A DNA stretch of 64,000 bases from Sipunculus nudus (lineage: Eukaryota; Annelida; Sipuncula; Golfingiida; Sipunculidae): assembly GCA_026874595.1 (NCBI GenBank), contig CM049320.1, forward strand, positions 6,265,464 to 6,329,463, written 5' to 3'. The translations under genes and the position numbers were made by a program. The notes beneath the pieces are model-generated. The model ran no database searches and was not told the DNA's origin. It saw only the letters and a list, made by a program, of their open reading frames with translations. Shown piece by piece: positions 20,945-33,800 of this stretch. The stretch's first letter is position 1. Every line of letters starts with the position of its first letter.

Positions 20945-23573
20945 AATCGTGTATAAAAGATATCATATTTATTATTATGAGTTAAATATGAACAAATCGT
21001 AATATACATACAACCTAATATTAAGCTAGATTGTAATTTTATGAACAAAATATACAAGATAAGGACCAGATAAGATTAAAAGAGGACCAGATAAGAGTAC
21101 ACATAAAATAAATAATCCTCTGTAATGTACACCTGCCCAGCAGAATGCGAAAACACAGCCACACGATAACACATAGGAATTGCACTTTTTTTTACATTTA
21201 TGGCAACATGCAGTTTCTTTACAAATCTCCGTTATTTCTTATTGCTATTCTTTAACATACCAGCTTGTTCCTTTAACATTTAACACCTCTCAGGACTTAA
21301 AAATAAAATATTCAAGCCCTGATTTTATCCGCAACAGTAACTCCTAACATATACTGTCATAATACAACAGAAGCACTTTCCAAAGTGCTTTAAGTATACT
21401 TGAATTTTTAATACATCAAGACAATTAAAAAGCAAAGAGACAACATATTGAGAGTGACAAACTTCATCTTGGAAAGTACCATTATATAATGTACCTTTCA
21501 AATTATTTCATTTTTTATTTTAAGTAATAAGAGATTCCATCAATAGTATATTTTCTTATGACCATATTTCCTGAGAAAGCTTTCAATCTACACTGATTTT
21601 GATAATAATTCATGTTCGTCATGTCAAGAATTTTCATTAATACTAAAATACTTGTTTATAGATAACAAAATTAATATGAGTAGTACAGACATTTAGTGAG
21701 GGAAATAAAACATTCTCTCTCACTTCCCCATAAGAGAACTTTGTACAACAAGTGCATTCAGATTTGTACACACGTCTAGAACACGATGTCATCACTGAAT
21801 CTATGTATAGGGAGCCATAATCCATTCTGGCTTTGCTAATGTAAAGGAACAAAACAACATGCCATCTCTGCACCTAGACATGTACTTCTTTCAGAAGTAA
21901 ATTGCAGGGTAGTAAAGACCAAACAAACAGCACAAGAAATATAAACCCTGCTGTAGTTATGATGTTGTCCAACAGATGGCAGCTGCGTTTGCATGAAAAT
22001 ATCTGCTGGATTCTTAAATTAGTGAAAACTGGCAGTCTGTGAAATTAAGAAATCCATAAGTACATATTAGTCTCAAGAACACTAGTTCATCAAAAACAAA
22101 CTGTTTTTTTTGTTACCTCTAAAAAATAGTTTTTGGAAAAACTGTTACTATTGTGCTATGAAATGAAAACTAATCTAAATTGTTTTGAATATAAATTAGC
22201 CCTACGTAGGGTATCAAACCAAAACAATGCCAATCTTAACAGATAAATGTTGCTCATATGTTGGTGATTTTTATACTTTAATTTTGTGTTTAAATTAATG
22301 AAGAAAAGGCACTTGAGAGTTACCGTTACTCAGGTAACTAATTATGTTAATTAATCCTGAAAGTATGAATCTCTATAGCAATGCAGATGTATCAATTTTA
22401 TATAAAATATATCAATAACTATTCAAAAGTTTGTTAAGATTCACTAAGCACCACAAACAAGGCAGATTGGTCCACAGACAGTACTGGATATTATAACATC
22501 ATAACAGTCATCTTTATATTGGATCTAATATAATTGAGGTTTACTTTCTGAAACTGCACCTAGTTATACTGCTCAAGATAACAAGCACCTTATTTTTATC
22601 TTTGAATATCAAGAATTAACTATTTCCTGGTATAACACATTAGAGAATGAGAACAATACATACTGGTAGTAAACTTCAAGAAAAAAACTATCAAACCTGT
22701 ATTAACTTAACTATGAGCCTCTCTAAAATACTTTTTTCAATACTAGTTTTCAAATATCTGTTCCTTCAACAGACGGAAAACCACTGCCTGTTAATTGTAA
22801 GTGTCCCTAAGATTGGGGTTGCTATATGTTGGTAAGTTCATCTCTTAATGTGTAATCATACACAGTTCAATATTGGCACATATATCATATACTTCACATG
22901 TATGCTGGAAGATTAAAGTGATGTACTGTGTACGGCATAAGTTGGTGCATCAGAGATTTGAAGGATTACAACAGTATTTTGGTGCTCAATATTCTGTATA
23001 CATATACAGTATTCAGGATATACAAAGGTCCACTGAGTAAAACTTGGTGCATATATAGGTATATTCCAAGATGATAAAAATTAGTGCATATAACCAGATG
23101 TTTGTAATAAATATTGCAGACTGCATGACCACAACAGGTGCATAGGAAGTACATATCCCATAATGCAATGGGTATAAATGATCGTTAAACGACCATGATA
23201 ATTAACACACAACATTTCCACTTCACAAACGTGTCTTTAAAATCCTTGTGAAATGGTATATTGCAGACTCTGTATGGTTCATATGAAAAGGTCTGATTGA
23301 AAACATTTCACATCTGTGCATAGAGATATAATCTGTGCTGGTAATCAGTGCAAAGCGTTGTATTCCATAATATTGATCAATGAAAGACCTGCAGTTGAGA
23401 ATGTTACTGTGTCTATTCCACAATCCAATGCCTGGTGTGTTTCTTCTTTTCAAATGACACAAACCTGCATAGCCAAATTTGCTGGAGATAACTTTTTCCA
23501 TGCCAATTCACTGCATCTTATAAATGATTTACTATTTTTGTAACGTCCTGCTGTCATACCTCCCTAAAAATGC
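20945..23573 (-). other. PLEKHG5: Possible PLEKHG5 3' UTR and flank
   Basis: AT-rich DNA downstream of the PLEKHG5 stop. Candidate AATAAA signals on the - strand are at 21514-21519 and 20968-20973. No supported coding exon. The length of the real UTR cannot be told from sequence. Confidence 0.4.
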
Positions 23574-23583
23574 AATTAATAAA
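23574..23583 (-). CDS. PLEKHG5: PLEKHG5 last coding exon (10 coding bases, PDZ motif)
   Basis: On the - strand the acceptor GCATTTTTAG is followed by GGAGGTATGA. Joined to the phase-2 TC of the previous exon it reads Ser-Glu-Val-stop. Human PLEKHG5 ends in the same Ser-Glu-Val, a class I PDZ ligand. The match of reading frame, residues and stop makes this tiny exon credible. Confidence 0.82.
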
Positions 23584-26500
23584 GTATTATTATTTATCTC
23601 CAAAGTGATCAGGGCACAACATTTACCAATATAAACAACACTGAAGTATTTTTATATATAAACCATTAAATATCAAATGAATATATTTGCACAAAACCAT
23701 CAATCAGATATCAAATTAATATATTTAATAAAAGACTTAAACTGATATATAGGCTGCTGAAAATTTATTAAAATTAATACAAATTGACATTTACCAATTA
23801 TATCAAAATACCTAATATAAATTGACTGATACATTTTATACTCCGAACATGTGAGCAAAGAACTTAACTGAGAAAGCTTAGCAGATTATCAATACTTACG
23901 AAGCCTCAAGGTCATAGTTCAGCAGAAGCTGTTTTTTCATTTGACGTATTTGGGCGTGTGTCATTTTTCTGCGTTGCGTAGGAATTTTTGGTACTTCTAC
24001 CGAACCAATGCCATCAATCACTTCCCCTGCTTGAAACTCTAACTGGTCGATCTCTGGTAATGACTTACTCAAAGTTTTAGTCCGCATAGCTGCTGAGGGA
24101 TTATGGGTAATTTTTAGCGGTTTCGGTAACAATTCTGTTTCGTCCATAATTGTGTCAGTGGAGGTTTCACTATTTTCTGATTGATAAGGGTCCTGTAAAT
24201 GTAACACTATTTTGCCCTCGCTTTCAGTCACATGCAACTCTCCGACATAACTATCCTCGACCTCCTGGATGACTTCATCTTCCTGACATAAATGTAATGA
24301 CTGCGTTGAACTTACACCACTCGAACTGGGCATGCTCATAAGGGAATCAGAGCTCATAGCTTTACCTAATAACCCTGGAGTCTTTTCACCCACTCCTGAA
24401 CTGGGGGACCCAAAATTCCACGATAGTCTTTTATGTATGGATGGGTCACGATCTTTCTGCATTTCCTGGATGGCATCAGCAGTGTGATAACGTTTCTCAG
24501 TCCTTGACGTGCGACGCTGATTAAGTTTACTCCTAACATCATCATCCAAAAACACTAAATCAGGACGATTTGACAAGACTAACATAGGATCTTTGCCGTG
24601 GGCAGACATCACACTGGGTAATGCATCGTTAAGCGGTACTTTCGGTTTGGGTAACAGTGGTGGTGGCTGCTTTTTCGATTTTGTTGGACTTTCCTCAGCT
24701 TGGACTAACTGTTCAGCACCCTCTGTTGATGAGAATGACCCAGTAATAAGGGTCGGCTGTGAGGATGAACGGACTGTGGAGTGTTTGTGATCATTGTTAC
24801 TACCCCTGATTATCTCTGACTGAGTTCGTTCAGGTTTTGCGTAATTTACTGACTGCTCAGGGACTTGCCCTGGGAGCATAACGTTCTCACTCTGTGACTG
24901 TTCCAGCCTTGACAGTGCTGGTTGTGAAGCAGTATGGCTGAGATTTGGCATAAACGTCTCGACTGAACTGTTGCTGTGTCGGGGCTCCAGTTCTGCATGT
25001 GAAGGACTGTTGAGAACGGCACCCGTCACACCGTCATTGTCTTCGTCATCATCAAGAGTGTCCAGTTGGCCTATCCGCTCGTCTTGATGCTCCATCGCTC
25101 GACGACGCAGGTGGCGGTATTTTTCCTATATCAAATACACCAACAGTTCAGCTTTTAGCACATCTACCCAGATGCTGTAATCAGTACAAATTATAATAGA
25201 ACTGGTGTTGTCACTTTATCCACCAGTCACAAGGTGGCAGTACCACTCAAGTCATCAGATAATAAACAATGGTTAAATACTCAATTACCAACTGAAAATT
25301 TAATAGACCTACTGTAGATGGCAGCATCGACTAAGTGACAAGTTGAAAGAAAATACCTTGTGGACAAACAGTCTTACTATTTCTAATTAAAAGAGGGGTC
25401 ATTTCCTTGTGTTGGTATGATTTATGTTTAATAATTCATATTTTTTTTTTCATTGATTGTTATTTTATTAAATGAAAAATCACAATAAAAGATAAGGTCC
25501 TCTTAAATAATTCAGTACCTAAAGTTATGCATGTCTGATCACACAATAATTACTACTACATCACACCTGCTCAGGTAATAACTTGTGACATTCAGGTCAT
25601 TTCACATTTAGGCTAAAAATAGTATTACTGCAACTGAATAAATACTTGTGTAAGGGACTATCTATTTCAACTTTATTCTCATTTCAAATCAGTTTTTCAC
25701 AATGTTCATTGTAGAGTAGATTTGGAGGGAAACACAAACAATGTTTGAATATGATATTTTACCTGACTCATTATAATAATAAATTTGAAAAAACTAAACA
25801 AGCTCAAAGATAAAGTAAAGGTTAATTATACAATGCATACCTGAGCTTTGTTGATTTCTTGGACCCACATTTTTGCATCCCCATGGAGGGTGTACACTGC
25901 CGATGCTAGATGATACTCATTTAAGTGTATCAACGCAAAACCACCTGTTACGAGAAACATCAGATACTTAAGTCACACATGACATACTCCATACGATATT
26001 ATTATACAATAACACACCATGTTGATGTCATTTCAGGTGAATGCTCCATGATCAGTCTCACAGTCATAAGCTTATTACATTTTTTTCTTGCAACAATTTG
26101 GTATATAATCATGGTAAGTGAAGCCTGCTTATACTACATTTATGTTTCCTCTCATTGTTTAAATAATTTATCTAATCAATTTGAAATGATTTTATCAAAA
26201 TATTGTGTTGATCCTGTGATTTTGAGGCAACAAGTTTCAAACTTGTTAGTACATGATTGGATACTAACCTAAACTAACTGTTATTATTATTTTCCTCAGT
26301 ACATTGATATCCTTATATGTTACAAAATATTTGACATACAAGTCTATAATCTTCATAGTATACACATAGTATGAATTGATGGCTGGAATGTTATAAACAT
26401 TATACAGAAATATGTCTTTATTAATTTAGAGTAAGAACATGCCATAAAATTATTAAATGCAGAAAATGATTTTACCTTGGTCTTTCAGTGTATGAACTGT

Positions 26501-27799
26501 GATCTTATCAAGCCTCATTGGTGGACGGATAACCTTGACCTTTTCACCTTGTTTCTTTATGGTGGGTTTTGTTATGACCAGCATATCCGTGAAGAGAAAA
26601 ACTATTGTGTCAACCTGAATAACAAAATCACGACCAACCTCCACAGTCAAATCATATGTATAAAACTATCAATATATATATATATATATATACATAGACA
26701 TAGCTCAGAAGGCTAACACTTAAAGCTAATCATCACAGCATTTACATGTGAAAGTCATTTTTAACTTCAGAATAAAAATCAAATTATGAAATAATTAAAA
26801 CAATTAAAAACTGATCAATTTTCAAGTCTGCTTAAGTACATTTAACTTCATCTCATAAAATTAAAGACTTTTTTAATTAAAGATTTCGCAAGGGTGCCCA
26901 TTAAATGCTTTACACAATTGATGTTGTTTGAATTAATCCCCAACAGCATTAATTCAAACCAAGGTAATCAGAAGCTGACCTTAGTATTTGGGTCCTTGAG
27001 TTTTAGTGGTCCTTCACACAGTAGGTGGCGCCTCTGTTTAGGACTACAGCCTGGTACCTGACAGGTCAAATCAAGCTGGCAGAACTCTGATACCAGCTGA
27101 AACAAGAGAAATGTAATGTAGTAAATACACACGGAATGAAGGTGTGGGCAATAAGACTGAAGTATTGTTACTTGTATACATGAAGATGGACAAGCATGGC
27201 TCTCTCTGTTTTATACTACCTCTGTGAAGGAGGTTACATTTTTGCCCATGTTTTTTTGCCAAGTAACTGTTACTGGTGGTGACATCTGATAGTAACTGTT
27301 TATAAGGCTAACTCCAATCTGTTCCCTTGGACGTCATTTGCATGTAGGATATATTGGTCATATGTTATGAATATTTATCTGCAGCAATGAATATTCATCA
27401 GCAAAGTGTTTGTCACCTCAAGGGATTTAGGAATATTCAACAGACAGGTAATTTACCTTTTGACACTCCTCATTGGGAGCATCAATAAAATCACAGCCTT
27501 CGATGCGGTCGATGATAAGCTTCAAACGCTCTTGTTCCTGTCTTTGGTGCATAGCTGTGTCCACACTCATCACAAACTTGTCTACCCTCTCAATCTGTAA
27601 AACAAAATATACAAACATTCAAGAATTCTCAAATCATAGTTAATTTAAAAAATTAATTTTTGCACCTTTACTTTATATAAAGGTGATTCTGGTTATACAA
27701 GTGCATATTTTTATTGCTAAAAATTGTATCTTGTTATTATAATATTTTAACTGTTAATTAAAATTATTTAAAATCAAAGTGTGTATGTATGTACATATA

Positions 27800-27843
<44 letters not shown>

Positions 27844-30800
27844 TTACTTATGAAAAATATAGGAAATTTTTTTTCTTATTCATAGGTAAATTTTATTCAG
27901 AATTATATACACGTCTGCTGACAGTAAGTTTTAACAAGCAAACTTTTATGCATTATAATGTTGCTCAATCCCATATACCTAACTATAAATTTAATGGACC
28001 AAACAACAGATTCTATTCTAAGCCTGGTTAGGAAAACCAGAAAAATACAATTCTTATTTGTTGACAAACATGTAGAGAAATGACATGTTATCTGAAACTT
28101 TTTACATTATAGCATTCAGTGTAACACCACCTACTCTAGTACGGACACACCTCAATAATATTGGTTCCCATGTTATGATCCAGCGCATGAATCATGTGAG
28201 TGTGTTTTTATGTACTAGACAGGGCCTGAGTACTTACAGGTCTACATGTACTGCATATCAAAACACTTGTAAAGGAAAGTGTCACTTGAAAATGTTTGAA
28301 CCAAGACCCATGTGTCAACTGAGTTACTTCAAACACAAATAAAGCCACATACTTGCATTAAATCAACACAAATGAGAAAGCAATTAATGTTTTCTATCCT
28401 ACTTTCACCAGTATATATAGCATAGCTGATAATTAAGAGAGGTCTTCAAATTTGTTGTTTTGAATCCTTGGCTTTAAAAGGCTGTAAATTTGGTAATATA
28501 TTCATTTATTTGGGTTGTTTTAATTTATTGTTTTATTTATAAAGCGACCCGCATTAGCTACCTCAGGCTGATATTCCGAAAGACACTATAAATGCAGTAG
28601 CGAATCCAGAGTGGGTGTCCAGAACCCCCCCCCCACCCCTTTTGAGATGCAACAACCTTTTTTAAGGGGTAAAAGAACATTTTTCCCTCACTGGACCCCC
28701 CTCCCTTTCTGGATAAGAAAACTTTATTTTAGGTTTCAAAATACTTTCCAAATCCTGGATCTGCCCTGAAACAGTGGCACCTTTGATCCTTCATGAGAAT
28801 GGCTTATATACTTTTACATATTCCTCCAGTCTTACATTTTTAATAATATTACCCAAATATGGACTGAGGCCTTCATTGATGTACAAGAGATCACATCTTA
28901 ACTTTATCTTACACTGACTCTATCTAATTTGACTAGACGCTTAGATTTCATATATCTAGCTAAGAATATGTGAATACGAACCATCTGGACCAGGTCTCTT
29001 CTGTGATCGTCTTTCTCTGTTTTCTTAAGCACCGCATGTAGTAGTAATTTATACTTTGTTAACCTCTGCATGGGTTTCACCACCAGGTCCTTCAAGTTTA
29101 ACCTCTGACACTGTCGTTCTGATTCCGCCCACTGTAAAAAAAGAAACATTTATTTATGAACAGCATTAAACTATTTTTCACTGATAGAGTGTCCACAGAG
29201 GATATCCATGTACAGCATAAAACTAGGTTTTCTTTAAAACCCACATATTTCCAATAATGACAATTTGAATGAAATCACTCTAATCAGACACAGAAAAGTA
29301 TACTGGCAGAGATTTTTGTAAACCAGCTCACCAAAGCCTGTGTTGCTGAAATTGGGTGCTCAAAATAGCTCATTTTCTTTTAAACTGTAAATTAAGTATT
29401 TCAGTAATTTGATCATATCATATGAAAATGACATAAATACATCTACCATCAGAAAGGGCCCAGTGCCAGCTTTAAAATGACTTTTTTGCTGATACTTTAA
29501 AACAACATTTGGATTATTTTTAAAAGTAGCCATGGAGGCTACCTTATATTTTTATCTCTTATTGGGATACATACCATCATAAATGTTTTGAAGAGCTCAT
29601 TGTCTCTGTTTTTGGTTCTGATGTAATCTACACATGCCTCCTGGTCTAAGCAATAGCGCTTGTACGGGAGGAAGATCTCATCAAACTGAAATGTAGTCAT
29701 GAACAACATCAAAACCATGTGCATCGATATCAGTAATTACAATAGTAAAACTAAACACAGTCATATATATTGAACTGTTTACTCATACCCATTTATTTTC
29801 AAAACTATATTTATTTAAACTTCTTAAACTTTCATCTTAAACTATTCTCATTACTGAAATATCTTAATTTTCACAGACAGCTAGGGTATCCAAAGAAAAT
29901 AACATTTTTGAGAAAAACAACCATATGAGTAGCCTGGACACATACATACAGTGAATCTTCACCAGAGAAGCTTCTTATAATGATCACATACTTTAAAATA
30001 GTAAATACACTGCAGTTTGCAAATCAGCAAATATGCATGGCTACATTTGTGATCCTGTTGAAGACATATACATTTGGAGTAACATTAAACTGAAATCTGA
30101 TTGAACAATACCCTGATTAACTACACTTACACGTAAGAAACCTTCTTTCATAAGACTAGGATCTAGAAGCGCCTTGTTCTGATAGGAATGCTGTAACACA
30201 GGCATCAGGTAGCTCTCCCAGAACAGACAGTTGGCTTGGTATACATCACAGATATTGCTGAACACTTTGTCAATTTCTATCTCGTTAAGGAGCTCCTCTG
30301 CTTGGAGGTTGAGCAGACAGGTGTAGAATAATTTAATGATGATCTGTAACTGCTGGATGTAACGCACTTCTGTCGCTAACAGTTCCCAGATCGCTTCTTG
30401 CTGACTTCGCTGCTTTTTGGACAGGGACTGTAATTGGAACAATACAGATGCATTATAAGCTTTCATTTTAAATGGGCTATGGAGTAGAGAGGGCACTAGC
30501 ATCAGGAAGAGTAAATAAAGTGCTGATGCAGTGCTGAATTTTAGGATAAAGTATTCATTCTTGCTAGATATAAATATATAAAAGGGCAAAAAAACTATTG
30601 TATAAAGCACTTTTTTCATAAATCAGTGCAGACCAGTGAATATTTTATTTACCTTTTTATTATAGGTATTCAATAAAAAATATCTCATGATCAGAAGACA
30701 ACATGAAGATAACAGAAAGGGTTTGCTAAAAAGGTAAGAGCAAAACACAGGACATTTTATCATAATTTTATAATTCTAGCTGTTATCTTGAATGAAAAAT

Positions 30801-33800
30801 CCATGATGCTAGAGCTCCAAATCAAAATTTGAAGTTTAGGGGGGGGGGGGGCAGATTTATAGCTTGCTTGGTGAGCAATAAAACATTATATGTGAGTTGT
30901 ATATGTGACTTATTAACCTCATCCTCTGGTACCAGCTCTGTCCAGTGTCCGTTAATCTGCAGCACGGTCTCGTCGACCTGTTTCACACTAAGAGCCATCA
31001 ACCCTGGCATCGGAGGCAGGTTACCATTACTGTACGTCTTCAATGTGTCCAGTAAAGCTTCTACCTTCTCCTGACTCTGAAACACAAGGTCAAAGGTCAT
31101 ATTATTGTTCATGCTTTAATCAAACCTTACAGATTTACTACCATCAAGGTATTGACACTGTATCACTACCTTATCATCTAACCACATATATGATAAGAAA
31201 TTTTAATGAAATCCAGTCCTCAATATTTTAATTTTGCACAGGATTTAATGAAACAAAGTTTTGCATGATAATGTGTAAGCATACTTTCAAATTTCCCTTA
31301 GCACATTACCAATACTCGTCTATAAATGTAAATATTCTGGAAGCTGACAATGTGTTCTACATTCTGATAAATGGAAATTTCTTTTTTTCTAATACATGTT
31401 GATCTTATGTAGGTTTTCAAATATCTATTATTTCAGGAGTTAAAAATAATTTATTCCAGTACAACTGTTGCAGATACAAATTACCTGTGGGTAGCCATGA
31501 AAACATGGGTAAAAGCCCTAGACTTTTTTATTTAGAGCATTAACATAGAGAAAAACGTTTCTATGGGGTATTTAATTTTTTCCAGGCACACCTTGAAGGG
31601 ATTGAACCACGTGCTGATCCTGCTGGACGGCCGACTCCCTCTCATCGTCCTCTGTCCCTCTAATGTGTTGTTAGGACTCCCTTCTCCTGGCGTAGGGGGC
31701 ATGTCTTCATATACTACACTCTTCCTTGCTGACCTTTGACCCTGTCAATCAAAGTGATGGTCACCATAATTTATGTTCCTACCAGAAAATACAGTATATT
31801 CTCACCATATTGTTCATAACTATGTCTTCTTTTGAACCATGCTGAAAAAAATACCAAAATTGTTAAACATTATTTTTAACTATGAAGTTTTGTTATGAAA
31901 CTTAATAATGCAAAGGTAGGTGAAAATCAATCATCCTAACGGTTTACAGCTAAATTTATGACTCTGTTCAAGTTAAATAGTACAACCAGAAAAGTAATAA
32001 TCTTATGAACTACTGCAACCATCATCATTAACATCCAAGTTATGTAACAGTAAGTCTTTACATATATTGTTAAAAAAAAAACACAAAAAAAAACAAAAAA
32101 AAAACAAAAATAATATAATATAAAAGTTTATATCTGTAAAAATTCAACTATCAAGGTTATCAGATTAATCAGATTAAATATGTAAATACATTTCATATTG
32201 TAAATTATGTTCACAAATTGTATTGCCTTTTGAAAAAGACAGAAAAAAAGGGTTATGAAATTGTTAACAGAAAAAAACTGTTAAATGATGTTCTAAATAA
32301 TAATTATCAAAGTCTCATCTGGTTTTAAATAATAATTAGTTTGTTATATCAAGTAGTAATTCTATACGAGTTATACAAATGAAATCTGGTCAGGAGTTAA
32401 ACTTGGTTAATTTGTTAACTTCATGAGGTCTCCACTGATAAGTCTCTCATGCAATATACCTTTAATTCCTTCATGTTAAGCCAGTAAGGCTCGGGTGTAA
32501 AAGAACAACAGACTTAACCTTACTCAGTTGCTCAGGTCATAGTAACCATGTCTAATTATGTGAGTCCTATATATCAAGCCTCATATTAAGACTTATGCAG
32601 TAACTATATTTAGTTACTGAATATAATTATGCATCAGTTTCTATGCTATATTATTATATGGGCTAAAATGTCATATAGCACCAAATTTTCATATCGTGTG
32701 CATAATTATTAAGCTTAGTTTTCAAACTGTTATAACTTATACACATGCAATATCCAGTGTGTAACAGAAAATAATCCATGTCAATACCACCCATATCTAT
32801 GAATATTTTTTTTTGTGCACTGGAATACTGGATGTTACAGTGTCATGGTTGCCAGCAGCCAACTCTGAAAAAATTCCCTGACTTTTCCCTGACTTTCAGT
32901 TGGTTTTCAATGATATATCATCGCACATTTTTTTAATTTGTTTTCAAAAACATCATAAACAGCCAAAAAATCATTGGAAAAACATATGGAACACATACCA
33001 GAATCATACATCAGATCCTGTTTTCTTTATATTACTGCTCAAGAATATAACTGGTGCATCAATAATTGTTGGTGATATTTTGTGTATCCTTACTCAACTT
33101 TGGCTTTTTGTACAAAAATTTGGAATAAAATTCAATCTTCAAACTTACCACATTTTTATAAGAGATGCCAAACTCTTTAAACCTGATAACTTACTGCCAT
33201 CTCTAGAGCCATTAAAAATTCCCTGACTTCTCCCTAACTTCCCAAAATATCAAGAATTCCAAGACTTTTTTTTATGGAATTTCCTGACTTTTCCCTGACC
33301 TTGAAAAAAAATCATTTTTTGCCCTGACCGCTGGCAACCCCGAGTGTTGCCAAGGTTGAAAGTACTTGAGTCAGGGTCAGATAATAGCTTTGAGGACTTA
33401 AGTCAAAATGTTTACATCTGTTGCTACATTTATTATATACAATTGTCTTCTACATGTGTTAATACAAAACACAAGTGATTTATGGTCACTCTACAGGACA
33501 GTCATACCATGGTGATAGATAATACTAATGTTCTGTTGTATTTAAAACAGCGTATCACTATAACACACTTTGCTAGTTGGGTAGCAAAACATTTCAACAG
33601 CCAGGTATCCATGACCAGGAAATACCATAATTAAGGGAAAGTAATAAATATTAATTACATTGTGGCTAGAGGATGTTCTGATAGAGGATGTGGATTGCAT
33701 GGACATGGTACTGTTAATTACATTAGGTAATCAGAACCTCTGAAGTGGTGTTTTATTGGTGACAGCTGAGCTAGGCAAATAAAAGAGGCCAGACTGTAGT

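Noticed and set aside
30041-30130. Extension of the DH exon frame beyond 30131 and above 30427
   Set aside because: A consensus GTAAGT donor and a TTACAG acceptor bound the exon, and homology stops exactly there.
32900-33226. 108-codon open frame on the + strand
   Set aside because: Inside a short inverted-repeat element, with no transposase motif.
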